From assembly GCA_017527065.1 (NCBI GenBank), contig JAFXQO010000028.1:1-64000 (forward strand): a stretch of DNA of 64,000 nucleotides, in the 5' to 3' direction. The DNA comes from Clostridia bacterium. Lineage in GTDB: Bacteria > Bacillota > Clostridia > Christensenellales > Aristaeellaceae. Within the stretch, counting starts at the first letter, position 1. The number at the start of each line of letters is the position of its first letter. Positions 43,934 to 52,688 of this stretch are shown here, in pieces. A program made the position numbers and the translations under genes. The notes beneath the pieces are model-generated. The model worked only from the letters and a program-made list of their open reading frames with translations, was not told the origin of the DNA and did no database searches.

Positions 43934-44649
43934 AGGCATTGATTTCCGAAGGCGCGCGGGCCATGGGCGTTTCCCTGCCGGAGGCCGCGCCGGAGCAATT
44001 CGCCCTGTACCACGCGCTGCTCACCGAGGCCAACAAGGCCATGAACCTCACCCGCGTGCCGGACGACCCCGCCGAGGCGGTCGGCCGCAACTACCTGGAC
44101 TCCCTCGCGCCGCTGGCCGTGTCCGGCCTGATGGACGGCGTGAAAACCCTGTGCGACGTGGGCTCGGGCGCGGGCTTTCCGGGCATACCCCTGGCCATCG
44201 CCCGGCCGGACATCCGCGTGACCCTCATGGATTCGCTGGGCAAGCGGGTGGCGTTCTTAAACGACGTGATCGGGCGGCTGGGCCTCAACGCCGAAGCCAT
44301 GCACATCCGCGCCGAGGAGGCCGCGCGCCTGCCCGTCTGCCGCGACCGGTTCGACCGGGTGACCGCCCGGGCCGTGGCGGCGCTGCCGGCGCTCCTGGAG
44401 CTGGCGCTGCCGCTGGCAAGGCCCGGCGGCCTGTTCATCGCCTACAAGGGCCCCTCCCTGGACGAGGAGCTGGCCGCCTGCGCCGCCGTGTTGAAGCGGC
44501 TGAACGCCGGCGGCGCAGCCTGCTACCCCGTCCCCATTCCCGGCCGCGACTGGGACCACCGGCTGTGCGCCGTAAAGAAGGCCGGCCCGACGCCCAAAGC
44601 CTTCCCCCGCCGGTCCGGCGAGGCCGCCCGCAATCCCATCCTGCGCTGA
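43930..44649 (+). CDS. rsmG: 16S rRNA (guanine(527)-N7)-methyltransferase RsmG (GidB)
   Basis: Methylates G527 of 16S rRNA with S-adenosylmethionine. Landmarks are [20 protein letters not shown], the SAM motif [20 protein letters not shown] near residue 75, [15 protein letters not shown] and the [17 protein letters not shown] segment. Length (239 aa) is typical. It overlaps mnmG by 4 bp. Loss of this enzyme is known to give low-level streptomycin resistance in several bacteria. Confidence 0.95.
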   Translation: MKALISEGARAMGVSLPEAAPEQFALYHALLTEANKAMNLTRVPDDPAEAVGRNYLDSLAPLAVSGLMDGVKTLCDVGSGAGFPGIPLAIARPDIRVTLMDSLGKRVAFLNDVIGRLGLNAEAMHIRAEEAARLPVCRDRFDRVTARAVAALPALLELALPLARPGGLFIAYKGPSLDEELAACAAVLKRLNAGGAACYPVPIPGRDWDHRLCAVKKAGPTPKAFPRRSGEAARNPILR

Positions 44650-44666
44650 TAGGAGTTGACCTTTCC

Positions 44667-45707
44667 TTGCAAACCGTTCAGGCGTCCGTGGGCGCTTACC
44701 GCTACGACATCCTCCTGGAAAACGGCCTCGCCGGACGGCTGGGGGACCGGCTGGCCGAACGGCTCAATCCCGCCCGGGCGCTGCTGGTGACCGATGAAAA
44801 CGTGTGGCGGCTGTACGGCGCGCGGGCCATGCGTTCCCTGGAGGCGGCCATGATCCCCGCCGAAGCGCTTGTGCTGAAGGCCGGCGGCTATCCCGCCACG
44901 CTGGACGCCCTGAGGGAAATATCGGCCCGCATGGCCGAGCTGAAGCTGGGCCGGGAGGACGCCCTCGTGGTAATGGGCGGCGGTTCCCTTTGCGACACCG
45001 GCGGCTACGCGGCCTGGAATTACCGGGACGTGGTGCGCCTGGTCCAGGTCCCCACGACGCTCATCGGCATGGCGGACTGGGCCGTGGGCGGCAAGACCGC
45101 CCTGGAATACAAGCCCGGCTCCCGCATGATCGGCTCCTTCTTCCCGCCCACGCTGGCGCTGATCGATCCCCAGACCACCGCCACCATGCCCGAGCGCGAG
45201 TTCATGAGCGGCATGGCCGAGGTGGTGAAGTGCGGCTGCGCGGCGGACGCGGCGCTGTTCCACCTGCTGGAAACCCTCAGCGGCCGCGCGTCCATCCAGG
45301 CGCGCATGGAGGAGATCGCCTGGCGCTGCCTGGAGATCAAGCGGGAACTGATTGTCTCCCAGCGGGAGAAGACGCTGCTGGGCCACAGTCTGGCCCACGC
45401 CGTCGAGACGGCCCAGCGCTACCGCGGCCTGCTGCACGGCGAGGCGGTGGGCGTGGGGCTTCTGGCCGTGGCGCGGCACGGCGAACGCCTGGATCTGACC
45501 GCCCGCGGCACATCGGCGCGCCTTAAGGACTGCCTGCGCCGCTACAGCCTCCCCACCAGCGTCGCGGTGGAGCCGGAAACCATGCGGGCCCGGCTGCGCG
45601 CCCTGGGCGACAGCCTGGATATCGCCGTGCCGGAGCGCGTGGGCTGGACGAACGTGCACCGCGTGGACAGCGCTTTCATCAACGAGGCTTGGTTCGGCCG
45701 CCTGTGA
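44667..45707 (+). CDS. aroB: 3-dehydroquinate synthase
   Basis: Second enzyme of the shikimate pathway, converting DAHP to 3-dehydroquinate with NAD and zinc. NAD-site motifs VMGGGSLCDTGGYAAW and VQVPTTLIGMADWAVGGKTA are followed by zinc ligands in MSGMAEVVKCG, LGHSLAHAVE and LLHGEAVGVG. Length (346 aa) is typical. The likely start is TTG 44667, with AGGAG 11 nt upstream, in the 17-bp gap after rsmG. The usual MVDSSVGGKT-like segment reads MADWAVGGKT, a modest variation. Confidence 0.88.
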   Translation: MQTVQASVGAYRYDILLENGLAGRLGDRLAERLNPARALLVTDENVWRLYGARAMRSLEAAMIPAEALVLKAGGYPATLDALREISARMAELKLGREDALVVMGGGSLCDTGGYAAWNYRDVVRLVQVPTTLIGMADWAVGGKTALEYKPGSRMIGSFFPPTLALIDPQTTATMPEREFMSGMAEVVKCGCAADAALFHLLETLSGRASIQARMEEIAWRCLEIKRELIVSQREKTLLGHSLAHAVETAQRYRGLLHGEAVGVGLLAVARHGERLDLTARGTSARLKDCLRRYSLPTSVAVEPETMRARLRALGDSLDIAVPERVGWTNVHRVDSAFINEAWFGRL

Positions 45708-45734
45708 ATTTACTGTGAAATCCCGGACCCGTCC

Positions 45735-45764
45735 TTGACCGGATACCGCCGCGGGGTATATAAT
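45735..45764 (+). promoter_or_regulatory. Promoter for csoR-copZ
   Basis: TTGACC (45735-45740), 18-bp spacer, TATAAT (45759-45764). The region downstream to the start codon contains CCCGGGAGGG. A CsoR operator is expected near here, but I see no clear long palindrome. Confidence 0.82.
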
Positions 45765-45797
45765 GAACCCACAGTAAAGCCCGGGAGGGAAAAGGCC

Positions 45798-46082
45798 GTG
45801 GAAGAAAAAGCGACGCATCGCAGCCCGGAGGACGTCAAACACCTGATCAACCGGCTCAACCGCATCGAAGGCCAGGTGCGCGGCGTGAAGGGCATGCTGG
45901 AGAAGGACGCCTATTGCGTGGACATCCTCACCCAGGTGATGGCCGTTCAGGCGGCGCTGAACGCTTTCAGCCGCGAGATCCTGGGCCGGCACATCAGGAC
46001 CTGCGTGGCGGACGGCATCCGCGCGGGCGACGGCGAGGTCGTGGACGAGCTGGTCTCGACCGTGCAGAAGATCATGAAATGA
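45798..46082 (+). CDS. csoR: CsoR-family copper-sensing transcriptional repressor
   Basis: A 94-residue all-helical DNA-binding repressor (DUF156). The copper-ligand set Cys-His-Cys is present: YCVDILTQ contains the first cysteine, and GRHIRTCV holds the histidine and second cysteine with the normal H-x3-C spacing. The N-terminal HLINRLNRIEGQVRGVKGML is the family signature. In known systems Cu(I) binding releases the operator and turns on copper export. GTG 45798 has GGGAGG 9 nt upstream. It is followed after 12 bp by copZ. Confidence 0.92.
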   Translation: MEEKATHRSPEDVKHLINRLNRIEGQVRGVKGMLEKDAYCVDILTQVMAVQAALNAFSREILGRHIRTCVADGIRAGDGEVVDELVSTVQKIMK

Positions 46083-46094
46083 GGTGTATGATTC

Positions 46095-46280
46095 ATGAAG
46101 GTATTGAGCGTCGACATGCACTGTGAGATGTGCGTCAAGCGCGTGACCAGGGCGCTGAACGAGCAGAACCTGGATTTCTCCGTGAGCCTGGCGGACAAGA
46201 CCGTCACGGTCAACGGATCCGACGAGGATGTTCAGAAGGCCGTGAAGGCGCTGGACGCCATCGGCTTCGAGGCGAAATGA
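46095..46280 (+). CDS. copZ: Copper chaperone, heavy-metal-associated (HMA) domain
   Basis: A 61-residue ferredoxin-like HMA protein. The Cu(I) site MHCEMC (MxCxxC) is at residues 8-13, and the later strands VSLADKTVTVNG and AIGFEAK are typical. CopZ proteins hand Cu(I) to CopA-type P-type ATPases and to CsoR. No CopA gene is in the window. GAGGTG precedes ATG 46095. Confidence 0.9.
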   Translation: MKVLSVDMHCEMCVKRVTRALNEQNLDFSVSLADKTVTVNGSDEDVQKAVKALDAIGFEAK

Positions 46281-46326
46281 CGAAAAAACCCCGCGGAACG
46301 ACGACGTATGTTGGAGGCGATTTATC

Positions 46327-48051
46327 ATGGTGGATTTGAAGGCCAAGCCGTTTTACCTGAACGACGAGCAGATCAAGTGGGTCGAGGACACCATCGCCAG
46401 CCTGACGATGGATGAGAAGATCGGCCAGCTCTTCATCAACCTGACCACCCGCCGCGACCCGGAGACCCTTGACACCCTGATCAACAAATACCACATCGGC
46501 GGCGTGCGCTGGCAGGGCGGCACGCTGGAGGAGGTCTACGAGCAGAACACCACCTTCCTGCGCGACAGCAAGGTGCCCACGCTCATCGCCTCCAACTGTG
46601 AGGCCGGCGGCAGCGGCGCGGTGCGCGAGGGCACGCTGGTGGCCACCGGCGCGGCCTGCGGCGCTTCCCAGACGCTGGAAACCGTGCGCGACATGGCGCG
46701 GGTGAGCGCGAAGGAAGCCACCGCCGTGGGCTGCAATTGGACCTTCGCGCCCATCTGCGACATCATCTCCAACTGGCGCAACACCATCGTCAACACCCGC
46801 GCCTTCGGCAGCGACGTAGAAAAGGTCCTCGCCTGCAGCAAGGCCTACATGGAGGAAATGCACAAGGCCGGCATGGCCTGCGCCGCCAAGCACTTCCCCG
46901 GCGACGGCTCCGAGGAGCGCGACCAGCACCTGGTGATGGGCTGCAACGACCTCTCCGTCGAGGAATGGGACCGGACCTTCGGCCATGTCTACAAAGAGCT
47001 GATCGACGCGGGCCTTGACAGCATCATGATCGGCCACATCTGCCAGCCGGCCTACAGCCGCAAGCTGCGCCCCGGCATCAAGGACGAGGAGATCATGCCC
47101 GCCACCCTGGCGCCGGAGCTGCTGCAGGACCTGCTGCGCGGCCAGCTGGGCTTCAACGGCCTCATCGTGACCGACGCCTCCCACATGGCCGGCCTGACCG
47201 TGTCCGCCTCCCGCCGCAAGGCGGTGCCCGGCGTGATCGCCGCGGGCTGCGACATGCTGCTGTTCTTCAACGACCCCGAGGAGGACATCCAGTACATGAA
47301 GGAGGGCCTCGCGGACGGCACCATCTCCGAGGAGCGCTTTAGCGACGCCCTGCACCGCATCCTCGGCCTCAAGGCGCGCCTGGGCCTGAACAGGCTGGTC
47401 CTGCCCGAAAAGGCCGGCCTGAGCGTCGTGGGCTGCCCCGCCCATCACGAGGCCGCCGCCCGCGCCGCCGACGAATGCATCACCCTGGTCAAGGACACGC
47501 AGAAGGCGCTGCCCCTCGACCCGGCGAAGCAGAAGCGCGTGCTGCTCTACTACATCGAGAGCGCCCCCGCCAGCATGCTGGACGGCGTCGACCCCGCCAA
47601 GAAGCTCCTGGTGGAGGAGCTGGAAAAGGCGGGCTTTGAGGTGGACGCCCCGGCCGATTTCTACGAGCTGGAGATGCAGGGACCCAGCCCCATGAACCGC
47701 TTCCGCATGATGGGCAAGAAGTCCATGGAGCAGGTGAAGCGCGATTACGACCTGTGCCTGGCCGTTTTGCACATGCGCGGCTACGCCCAGACCAACAACA
47801 ACCGCGTGGTGTACTCCACGGGCCATTCCCCCGAGGTGCCGTGGTACGTGACCGAGCTGCCCACCGTGTGCGTCAGCCTCAACTACACCAACCACCTGAT
47901 CGACGTGCCCATGATGAAGACCTTCATCAACGCCTACGCCCCCACAAAGGAGTACATCCACGCCCTGGTCCAGAAGCTCACCGGCCAGTCCCCCTTCAAG
48001 GGCCTGCACGACGAGCTCGTCTGGTGCGACCGCTGGGAAGCCAGGCTGTAA
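46327..48051 (+). CDS. GH3 beta-N-acetylhexosaminidase, NagZ-like
   Basis: A 574-residue GH3 enzyme with no signal peptide. The NagZ-type catalytic loop is CAAKHFPGDGSEERDQH near residues 187-203, which retains the Asp-x-His dyad that serves as acid/base in NagZ. The nucleophile aspartate is in LIVTDASHMAGL near residue 283. The C-terminal ~190 residues form the second GH3 domain. NagZ releases GlcNAc from GlcNAc-anhydroMurNAc peptides. The gene is followed by a terminator and then anmK, the next enzyme in muropeptide salvage, which supports this role. GGAGGCG precedes ATG 46327. Confidence 0.85.
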   Translation: MVDLKAKPFYLNDEQIKWVEDTIASLTMDEKIGQLFINLTTRRDPETLDTLINKYHIGGVRWQGGTLEEVYEQNTTFLRDSKVPTLIASNCEAGGSGAVREGTLVATGAACGASQTLETVRDMARVSAKEATAVGCNWTFAPICDIISNWRNTIVNTRAFGSDVEKVLACSKAYMEEMHKAGMACAAKHFPGDGSEERDQHLVMGCNDLSVEEWDRTFGHVYKELIDAGLDSIMIGHICQPAYSRKLRPGIKDEEIMPATLAPELLQDLLRGQLGFNGLIVTDASHMAGLTVSASRRKAVPGVIAAGCDMLLFFNDPEEDIQYMKEGLADGTISEERFSDALHRILGLKARLGLNRLVLPEKAGLSVVGCPAHHEAAARAADECITLVKDTQKALPLDPAKQKRVLLYYIESAPASMLDGVDPAKKLLVEELEKAGFEVDAPADFYELEMQGPSPMNRFRMMGKKSMEQVKRDYDLCLAVLHMRGYAQTNNNRVVYSTGHSPEVPWYVTELPTVCVSLNYTNHLIDVPMMKTFINAYAPTKEYIHALVQKLTGQSPFKGLHDELVWCDRWEARL

Positions 48052-48080
48052 GGGAATGAATTGCCCTCCGGGCATGAACA

Positions 48081-48115
48081 GCGTCCGACGCGCCGCGGCG
48101 CGTCGGGCGCTGTTT
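48081..48115 (+). terminator. Terminator after the GH3 gene
   Basis: A 14-bp GC-rich stem with one wobble (48081-48094 with 48097-48110) and a minimal loop, followed by TGTTT. Symmetric, with a short T-run, so efficiency is uncertain. Confidence 0.65.
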
Positions 48116-48204
48116 AAATCATGCGCCCGCGGGGCAAATCATGGAGCAAAGTCGGAATCCTTGCGCGAAGCGCAATTCATTCATACGACAGGAGGCGAAA
48201 ACCC

Positions 48205-49386
48205 ATGAAAACGCTGCCGGCGCTCTGGCAGAAGGACAAATTGCGGGTGATCGGCCTGATGAGCGGCACCTCCGCCGACGGCCTGGACGCCGCCCTGGTG
48301 GACATCGCCGGCTCGGGTCCCGGCCTGCGCGCCGAAACGCTGGGGTTCGTGTCCCTTCCCTATGACGAAACGGTGCGGGCGGAGATCCTGCGGCTCGCCT
48401 CCGGAAGCGAGGGCGGCAGCCGGGACCTGTGCCTGTTCAGCTTCCTTCTGGGCGAGCTGTCGCTCAGGGCCTGCCTGGCGGTGTGCGAGCAGGCGGGCGT
48501 TTCGCCCGGATCGGTGGACCTGGTGGGCAGCCACGGGCAGACGCTTTACCACGCGCCCCAGGGCGAAGAATACGCCGGGCGCAATGTGCGGGGCACGCTG
48601 CAGCTGGGCGAGGCGTCCGTCGTCTGCGAGGGGCTGTCCTGCCCGGTCGTGAGCGATTTCCGCGTGCGCGATCTGGCGGCGGGCGGTCAGGGCGCGCCCC
48701 TGGTGCCCTACGCCGAATACCTGCTCTACCGCCGGGAGGACAGGACCATAGGCCTTCAAAACATCGGCGGCATCGGCAACCTGACGGTGCTTCCGAAGGG
48801 CGGCGCGCTGAGCGACGTCTTCGCCTTCGACACCGGGCCGGGCAACATGGTCATGGATCAGCTGGCCTCGCGCCTCACCGGCGGCCGGCTGCGCTGCGAC
48901 GAAGGCGGCGCGATGGCCGCCCGGGGCCGCTGCGACGAGGGTCTCCTCGCCTTCATGATGGACGATCCGTTCCTCCGCCTCCCGCCGCCCAAGACCACCG
49001 GCCGCGAGCGGTACGGCGCGTCTTACGTCGACGCGCTGATGGATCGGGCCGCGGCGGCGGGCCTTTCCGGCGAGGACACGCTGGCCACGGCGACGCGCTT
49101 CACCGCGGAGAGCATCCGCGTGGCCGTGGAGGAAACCGGCCGCACCAGGCCGGACTGTCTGGTGATCGGCGGGGGCGGCGCGCGGAATCCCGCGCTCATG
49201 GGCGCGATTCGCGCGGCGCTGTCAATTCCCGTGCTCACCAACGAAGACCTGGGCCTGGACAGCGACGCCAAGGAGGCCGTGGCCTTCGCCATACTGGCCA
49301 GCGAATGCCTGCGCGGGATGTGCAACAACGTGCCCTCCGTCACCGGGGCGGCTCACCCGGTGGTGATGGGGAAGATCAGCGTATAA
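48205..49386 (+). CDS. anmK: Anhydro-N-acetylmuramic acid kinase
   Basis: Converts 1,6-anhydroMurNAc plus ATP to MurNAc 6-phosphate during cell-wall recycling. The N-terminal signature is IGLMSGTSADGLDAALVDI, followed by LVGSHGQTLYH, LQNIGGIGNLTVLP, AFDTGPGNMVMD and the C-terminal LVIGGGGARNPALM. Length (393 aa) is typical. I chose ATG 48205, preceded by CAGGAGGCG. It lies 153 bp after the NagZ-like gene. A MurQ etherase, the expected next step, is not in the window. Confidence 0.95.
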   Translation: MKTLPALWQKDKLRVIGLMSGTSADGLDAALVDIAGSGPGLRAETLGFVSLPYDETVRAEILRLASGSEGGSRDLCLFSFLLGELSLRACLAVCEQAGVSPGSVDLVGSHGQTLYHAPQGEEYAGRNVRGTLQLGEASVVCEGLSCPVVSDFRVRDLAAGGQGAPLVPYAEYLLYRREDRTIGLQNIGGIGNLTVLPKGGALSDVFAFDTGPGNMVMDQLASRLTGGRLRCDEGGAMAARGRCDEGLLAFMMDDPFLRLPPPKTTGRERYGASYVDALMDRAAAAGLSGEDTLATATRFTAESIRVAVEETGRTRPDCLVIGGGGARNPALMGAIRAALSIPVLTNEDLGLDSDAKEAVAFAILASECLRGMCNNVPSVTGAAHPVVMGKISV

Positions 49387-49392
49387 TAAACG

Positions 49393-49431
49393 AGGCGCTC
49401 CGGCGGTCCCAATGCCGCCAAAGCGCCTTTT
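49393..49431 (+). terminator. Intrinsic terminator after anmK
   Basis: AGGCGCT (49393-49399) pairs with AGCGCCT (49422-49428) and GGCGG (49402-49406) with CCGCC (49415-49419), with a 2-nt internal bulge on each side, then TTTT. It also sits downstream of the convergent thioesterase gene. Confidence 0.75.
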
Positions 49432-49441
49432 CCATGCCCGT

Positions 49442-50173
49442 TTACCGACGCGCGTCCCGCAGCTGGGCGCTTATGCCGAAGCGCCGCTTTTCGCCCGCGC
49501 CGCCGCAGAAGGCGAAGGCGTTTTCATCCGTCCGGTAGAGCGCCGTCTCGATGACCTCGCCGGGCAGTATCTCGCTGTCGTAGTTGATGTCGAAGGCGGC
49601 GATCTCCCGGCCCTCCAGCCGCTCCGCGCCCAGCGCGTTCCAGAACCAGTCCATGTATTTGGTGTTGTTCACGTGGCCGTTCACGTCGAAATCGGTAAAG
49701 GGCGGCGTGAACGTCGCCGCGGCCAGCTCCTCTCCCGCCGGCCGCACGGTGCGCGGCTGCGCCGCGGGCGCTTCCCGCGCCTCGACGGGCAGCTTTTCCA
49801 GCACGAACGGCTGCCGCACGGCCCGGCGGGCAGCCACGTCCAGCAGCAGCCAGAGGCTGAGCGCCCCGCCGGCGACTTCCCCCGCCGCGTCGCGGAATAC
49901 GTGGCCGCGGGGGAAAAACATGTGCTTGCCCGGCAGCGCGAAGGTCTCGACGGCGCAGGTTTCGTTCAGCCGGAACGGGCGGGCCATCTCCACCCGGCAG
50001 CGGGAGACCACCCACACGACGCCCAGTCCGTCCGTGACAGCGCGGCCGAGGCCCGCCCCCGCGCAGTGGGCCGTGGCCGTCTCCTGCATCGTCTCCAGGA
50101 TAGCGGAGGGCTTCCAGCGGCCGTACATGTCGCAGTCGCGGGTGCGGATGAGAATATTCTCGGAATAAGACAT
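49442..50173 (-). CDS. Acyl-ACP thioesterase (FatA/FatB-type)
   Basis: A 243-residue double-hotdog thioesterase that releases free fatty acids from acyl-ACP. The N-terminal hotdog (SENILIRTRDCDMYGRWK) and the second-domain catalytic region FTDFDVNGHVNNTKYMDWFW match the bacterial branch of this family. The Asn and His of NGHVNNTKY are the expected active-site residues. GAGGAGGCGC precedes ATG 50173. It follows a GDSL hydrolase by 12 bp, suggesting a two-gene lipid-related operon. Confidence 0.9.
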   Translation of the reverse strand: MSYSENILIRTRDCDMYGRWKPSAILETMQETATAHCAGAGLGRAVTDGLGVVWVVSRCRVEMARPFRLNETCAVETFALPGKHMFFPRGHVFRDAAGEVAGGALSLWLLLDVAARRAVRQPFVLEKLPVEAREAPAAQPRTVRPAGEELAAATFTPPFTDFDVNGHVNNTKYMDWFWNALGAERLEGREIAAFDINYDSEILPGEVIETALYRTDENAFAFCGGAGEKRRFGISAQLRDARR

Positions 50174-50185
50174 GCGCGCCTCCTC

Positions 50186-50995
50186 TCAGGCGTCCGCGCG
50201 CACGTTTTTGAACGGCGTGCCGATCAGCCCGGCTTCCCGGAAATCGTCCATGTTGTGGCGGATGATATAGTCGATGTAGCTTATGAGCATCTTCGCCGTG
50301 AGGATGTAGCCGCAGGGATTCATGTGGCCGTTCAGGAAGAAGGCTTCCTTGAAGGCCCGGTCGTACACCGGGGCGTAGCGCCGCAGGTCGATCACGTAGG
50401 TCCTGTCGAAGCGCTCCGCCATGGCGTGGACGAGGCGCGCGTGCTCCTCCTCCAGCGGCACCCGCTCGGGGACGCGCTCGGGGTCCACCGGCATCGTGAG
50501 CAGGAAAAACTTCGCGTCCGGCGAAATGGCCTTGTAGCGCTGGATGATGGCCGCGTAATATCCGGCGAAGGTCTTGCCGTTGTCGCGCCAGTCGGGCTTC
50601 ACGTCGTCCATCGAGCCGAGGGGCCAGCCCTCCCGCAGGTTCATGGAGATGTCGTTCACGCCCAGGGCGACGATGTACGCCTGGCCGGCCTTGTCGGGGT
50701 TCCAGAAGTCCATCTCGTCCGCGAAGCTCTCCATATAGACCCTGGCCGTCATGCCGCCGCGGGAGAAGTTATAGGCTTTGCTGCCCATGGCCCGCGCCAT
50801 ATACTGGCCCCAGGAGTGCTCGAACAGGTCGTGATAGCTCTTGTTTCCATCGGCGTCCAGCGTCTCGAATTCGCCGGAAGCCAGGCTGTCGCCTACGCAT
50901 GCGAACGTTCGGAAAAGGCTGGCAAAGCCGCCGCCCTCGATGATCCGGTCCAGCGGGCGCTCGTTTTCATCGCCCATGTATTCCAGAATATTCAT
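50186..50995 (-). CDS. SGNH/GDSL-family hydrolase
   Basis: A 269-residue putative esterase. The nucleophile block is FACVGDSLASGEFE near residue 30, followed by NFSRGGMTARVY, the oxyanion region IVALGVNDIS and the C-terminal His in NGHMNPCGYILTA. No signal peptide. I chose ATG 50995 (GGGAGGCGC upstream) because longer in-frame starts lie across the promoter. This is the third SGNH protein in the window; it lacks the N-terminal beta domain of the other two. Confidence 0.85.
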   Translation of the reverse strand: MNILEYMGDENERPLDRIIEGGGFASLFRTFACVGDSLASGEFETLDADGNKSYHDLFEHSWGQYMARAMGSKAYNFSRGGMTARVYMESFADEMDFWNPDKAGQAYIVALGVNDISMNLREGWPLGSMDDVKPDWRDNGKTFAGYYAAIIQRYKAISPDAKFFLLTMPVDPERVPERVPLEEEHARLVHAMAERFDRTYVIDLRRYAPVYDRAFKEAFFLNGHMNPCGYILTAKMLISYIDYIIRHNMDDFREAGLIGTPFKNVRADA

Positions 50996-51031
50996 TTCGC
51001 GCCTCCCTTGCCGCCTCGCGCGGCAGGGCCT

Positions 51032-51060
51032 ATTATACCATGCGGTGAGGAAAACCGCAA
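51032..51060 (-). promoter_or_regulatory. Promoter for the GDSL-thioesterase operon
   Basis: On the minus strand TTGCGG (51060-51055), 17-bp spacer, TATAAT (51037-51032), 37 bp ahead of ATG 50995. Confidence 0.8.
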
Positions 51061-51119
51061 CCGGTTTGGGGGCAAATCCGCAGGGGCGTCTCATTTGTGT
51101 CTCGTTCAAGAAATTGGAT

Positions 51120-51260
51120 GTAATCGTGATAAGCAACGACCCTATTGCCTCGCTGCGCTCGGCACTTCCCCTGAGAGGGGAAGCAAGATCGTTCCTTTTG
51201 AGGCGTTCTTCTTGGCTCCCCTTCCAGGGGAGCTGGCGCGTAGCGCCTGAAGGGTCTTCC
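51120..51260. repeat. Intergenic repeat element with three hairpins
   Basis: The 386-bp gap between divergent genes contains CTTCCCCT/AGGGGAAG (51165-51172 and 51176-51183), GCTCCCCT/AGGGGAGC (51215-51222 and 51226-51233) and GGCGC/GCGCC (51235-51239 and 51243-51247). The string of small perfect hairpins resembles widespread Clostridia intergenic repeats. Outside the element the gap holds the two divergent promoters and no gene. Confidence 0.65.
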
Positions 51261-51326
51261 TCGTCATATGCCTTTTTGTGAACTACACTTTAGATATGAC
51301 ACCCCTGAAGAAACCCCGGGATTTCA

Positions 51327-51355
51327 TTGACATTGGTTTTCCGGCATGTTACAAT
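51327..51355 (+). promoter_or_regulatory. Promoter for the GH28 gene
   Basis: TTGACA (51327-51332), 17-bp spacer, TACAAT (51350-51355), 27 bp ahead of ATG 51382. Confidence 0.85.
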
Positions 51356-51381
51356 TCAGAAAAAGACGAGGGGGCTTCGCC

Positions 51382-52683
51382 ATGCTGAACTGCGATATCC
51401 GCGACTACGGGGCCGTGGGCGACGGCGCCGCCATGGACACGGCCGCGGTGCAGGCGGCCATCGACGACTGCGGCGCGCAGGGCGGCGGCCGCGTCACGCT
51501 CTCGGGCGGGCGCTTCCTCTGCGGGCGCATCGACATGAAAAGCGGCGTCGAGCTGCATATCGAGCGCGACGCCGTGCTGCTGGGCTCAAAGAACGGGCTG
51601 GATTTTCCGGAAATCGAGACGGACGCGTGGCGGGTCGAGTACGCGCCGCGCTTCAACCGGCGCTGCTTCATCTACGCCGAGAACTGCGAGGACATCGCCC
51701 TCACCGGCCGCGGGGCGATCGACTGCCAGGGCGAAAGCTACATCGAGCCCCTGCCCGCCGGCGCAACGGATTTCTTCTGGCCCTACCGCCGCCTCAGCTT
51801 CCCGGAGGGCTTCGAGGACAACGGCTCCCGCGGCCTGCATCCCGCGCAAAGGCGCATGTGCAGCCTGAGTCCGGCCCGCGTGGCGCTGTTCATGGGGTGC
51901 AAAAACGTGCTGGTGGAGGACGTGACCATGCGAAACCAGCCGGCCGGCTGGTCCTATTGGGTGTGCGGCTGCGAGGGCGTCGCCTTCCACCGGGCCGTCA
52001 TCGACGCCTCGGTGCTCTACCCCAACAACGACGGCATCCACGTCAACTGCTCCAGGGACGTGACCATATCCGACTGCCGCATCCGGTGCGGCGACGACGG
52101 CGTCGTGGTGCGCGCCTACTCGCTGCCGCTGGGCCGGAACGCCGCCTGCGAGCGGGTGACGGTGACGAACTGCTCCATCGTGAGCCATTCCGGCGGCGTG
52201 CGCGTGGGCTGGATCGGCGACGGCGTCATCCGCGACTGCGCCTTCTCGAACCTGGCGATCACCGACTCCGCCGTGGGCATAGATATCCGCCTGCCGGGCA
52301 ACGACACCGGCGTGCGCCAGAGCGACGAGGGCGAGGAGGCCACGCTGATCGAAAACCTGAGCTTTTCAAACATCGTCATGGACCGACTGTTTCACGAGCC
52401 GGTGTTCATCAATATCAGCGAGCACTGCCGCTGCGAGGCGATCCGCGACCTCTACTTCACCGGCGTCCACGCCCGGGCGGCACACATGCCCTGCGTGAAC
52501 GGCCGCGGGGGCTGCCCGGTCAAAAACGTGCGTTTCAACGGCTGCACCTTCGCCCAGCTGCGCCGCGAGGACATCCCCGGCTTCGAGACCGCGCCCTTCT
52601 GCGACCGGGCGCACACGCTGCGGCCGTATTTTCAGCATGTTGAGAACCTCTCCCTGGAAAACACGGCCTTCAGCGTGCTCTGA
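51382..52683 (+). CDS. GH28 polygalacturonase-family protein
   Basis: A 433-residue right-handed beta-helix enzyme. The N-terminal pectate-lyase-superfamily motif is IRDYGAVGDGAAMDTAAVQA, and the GH28 active-site equivalents are NNDGIHVNC, RCGDDGVVV (catalytic Asp pair) and SHSGGVRVGW near residues 215, 235 and 275. GH28 enzymes hydrolyse galacturonan or rhamnogalacturonan. The HSGG form differs from the usual GHG. No signal peptide is present, so it probably acts on imported pectic oligomers. I chose ATG 51382, preceded by GAGGGGG. Confidence 0.85.
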   Translation: MLNCDIRDYGAVGDGAAMDTAAVQAAIDDCGAQGGGRVTLSGGRFLCGRIDMKSGVELHIERDAVLLGSKNGLDFPEIETDAWRVEYAPRFNRRCFIYAENCEDIALTGRGAIDCQGESYIEPLPAGATDFFWPYRRLSFPEGFEDNGSRGLHPAQRRMCSLSPARVALFMGCKNVLVEDVTMRNQPAGWSYWVCGCEGVAFHRAVIDASVLYPNNDGIHVNCSRDVTISDCRIRCGDDGVVVRAYSLPLGRNAACERVTVTNCSIVSHSGGVRVGWIGDGVIRDCAFSNLAITDSAVGIDIRLPGNDTGVRQSDEGEEATLIENLSFSNIVMDRLFHEPVFINISEHCRCEAIRDLYFTGVHARAAHMPCVNGRGGCPVKNVRFNGCTFAQLRREDIPGFETAPFCDRAHTLRPYFQHVENLSLENTAFSVL

Positions 52684-52688
52684 GCGCG

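Noticed and set aside
46210-48075. Minus-strand ORF opposite the GH3 gene
   Set aside because: Shadow frame; the plus-strand product has intact GH3 catalytic motifs.
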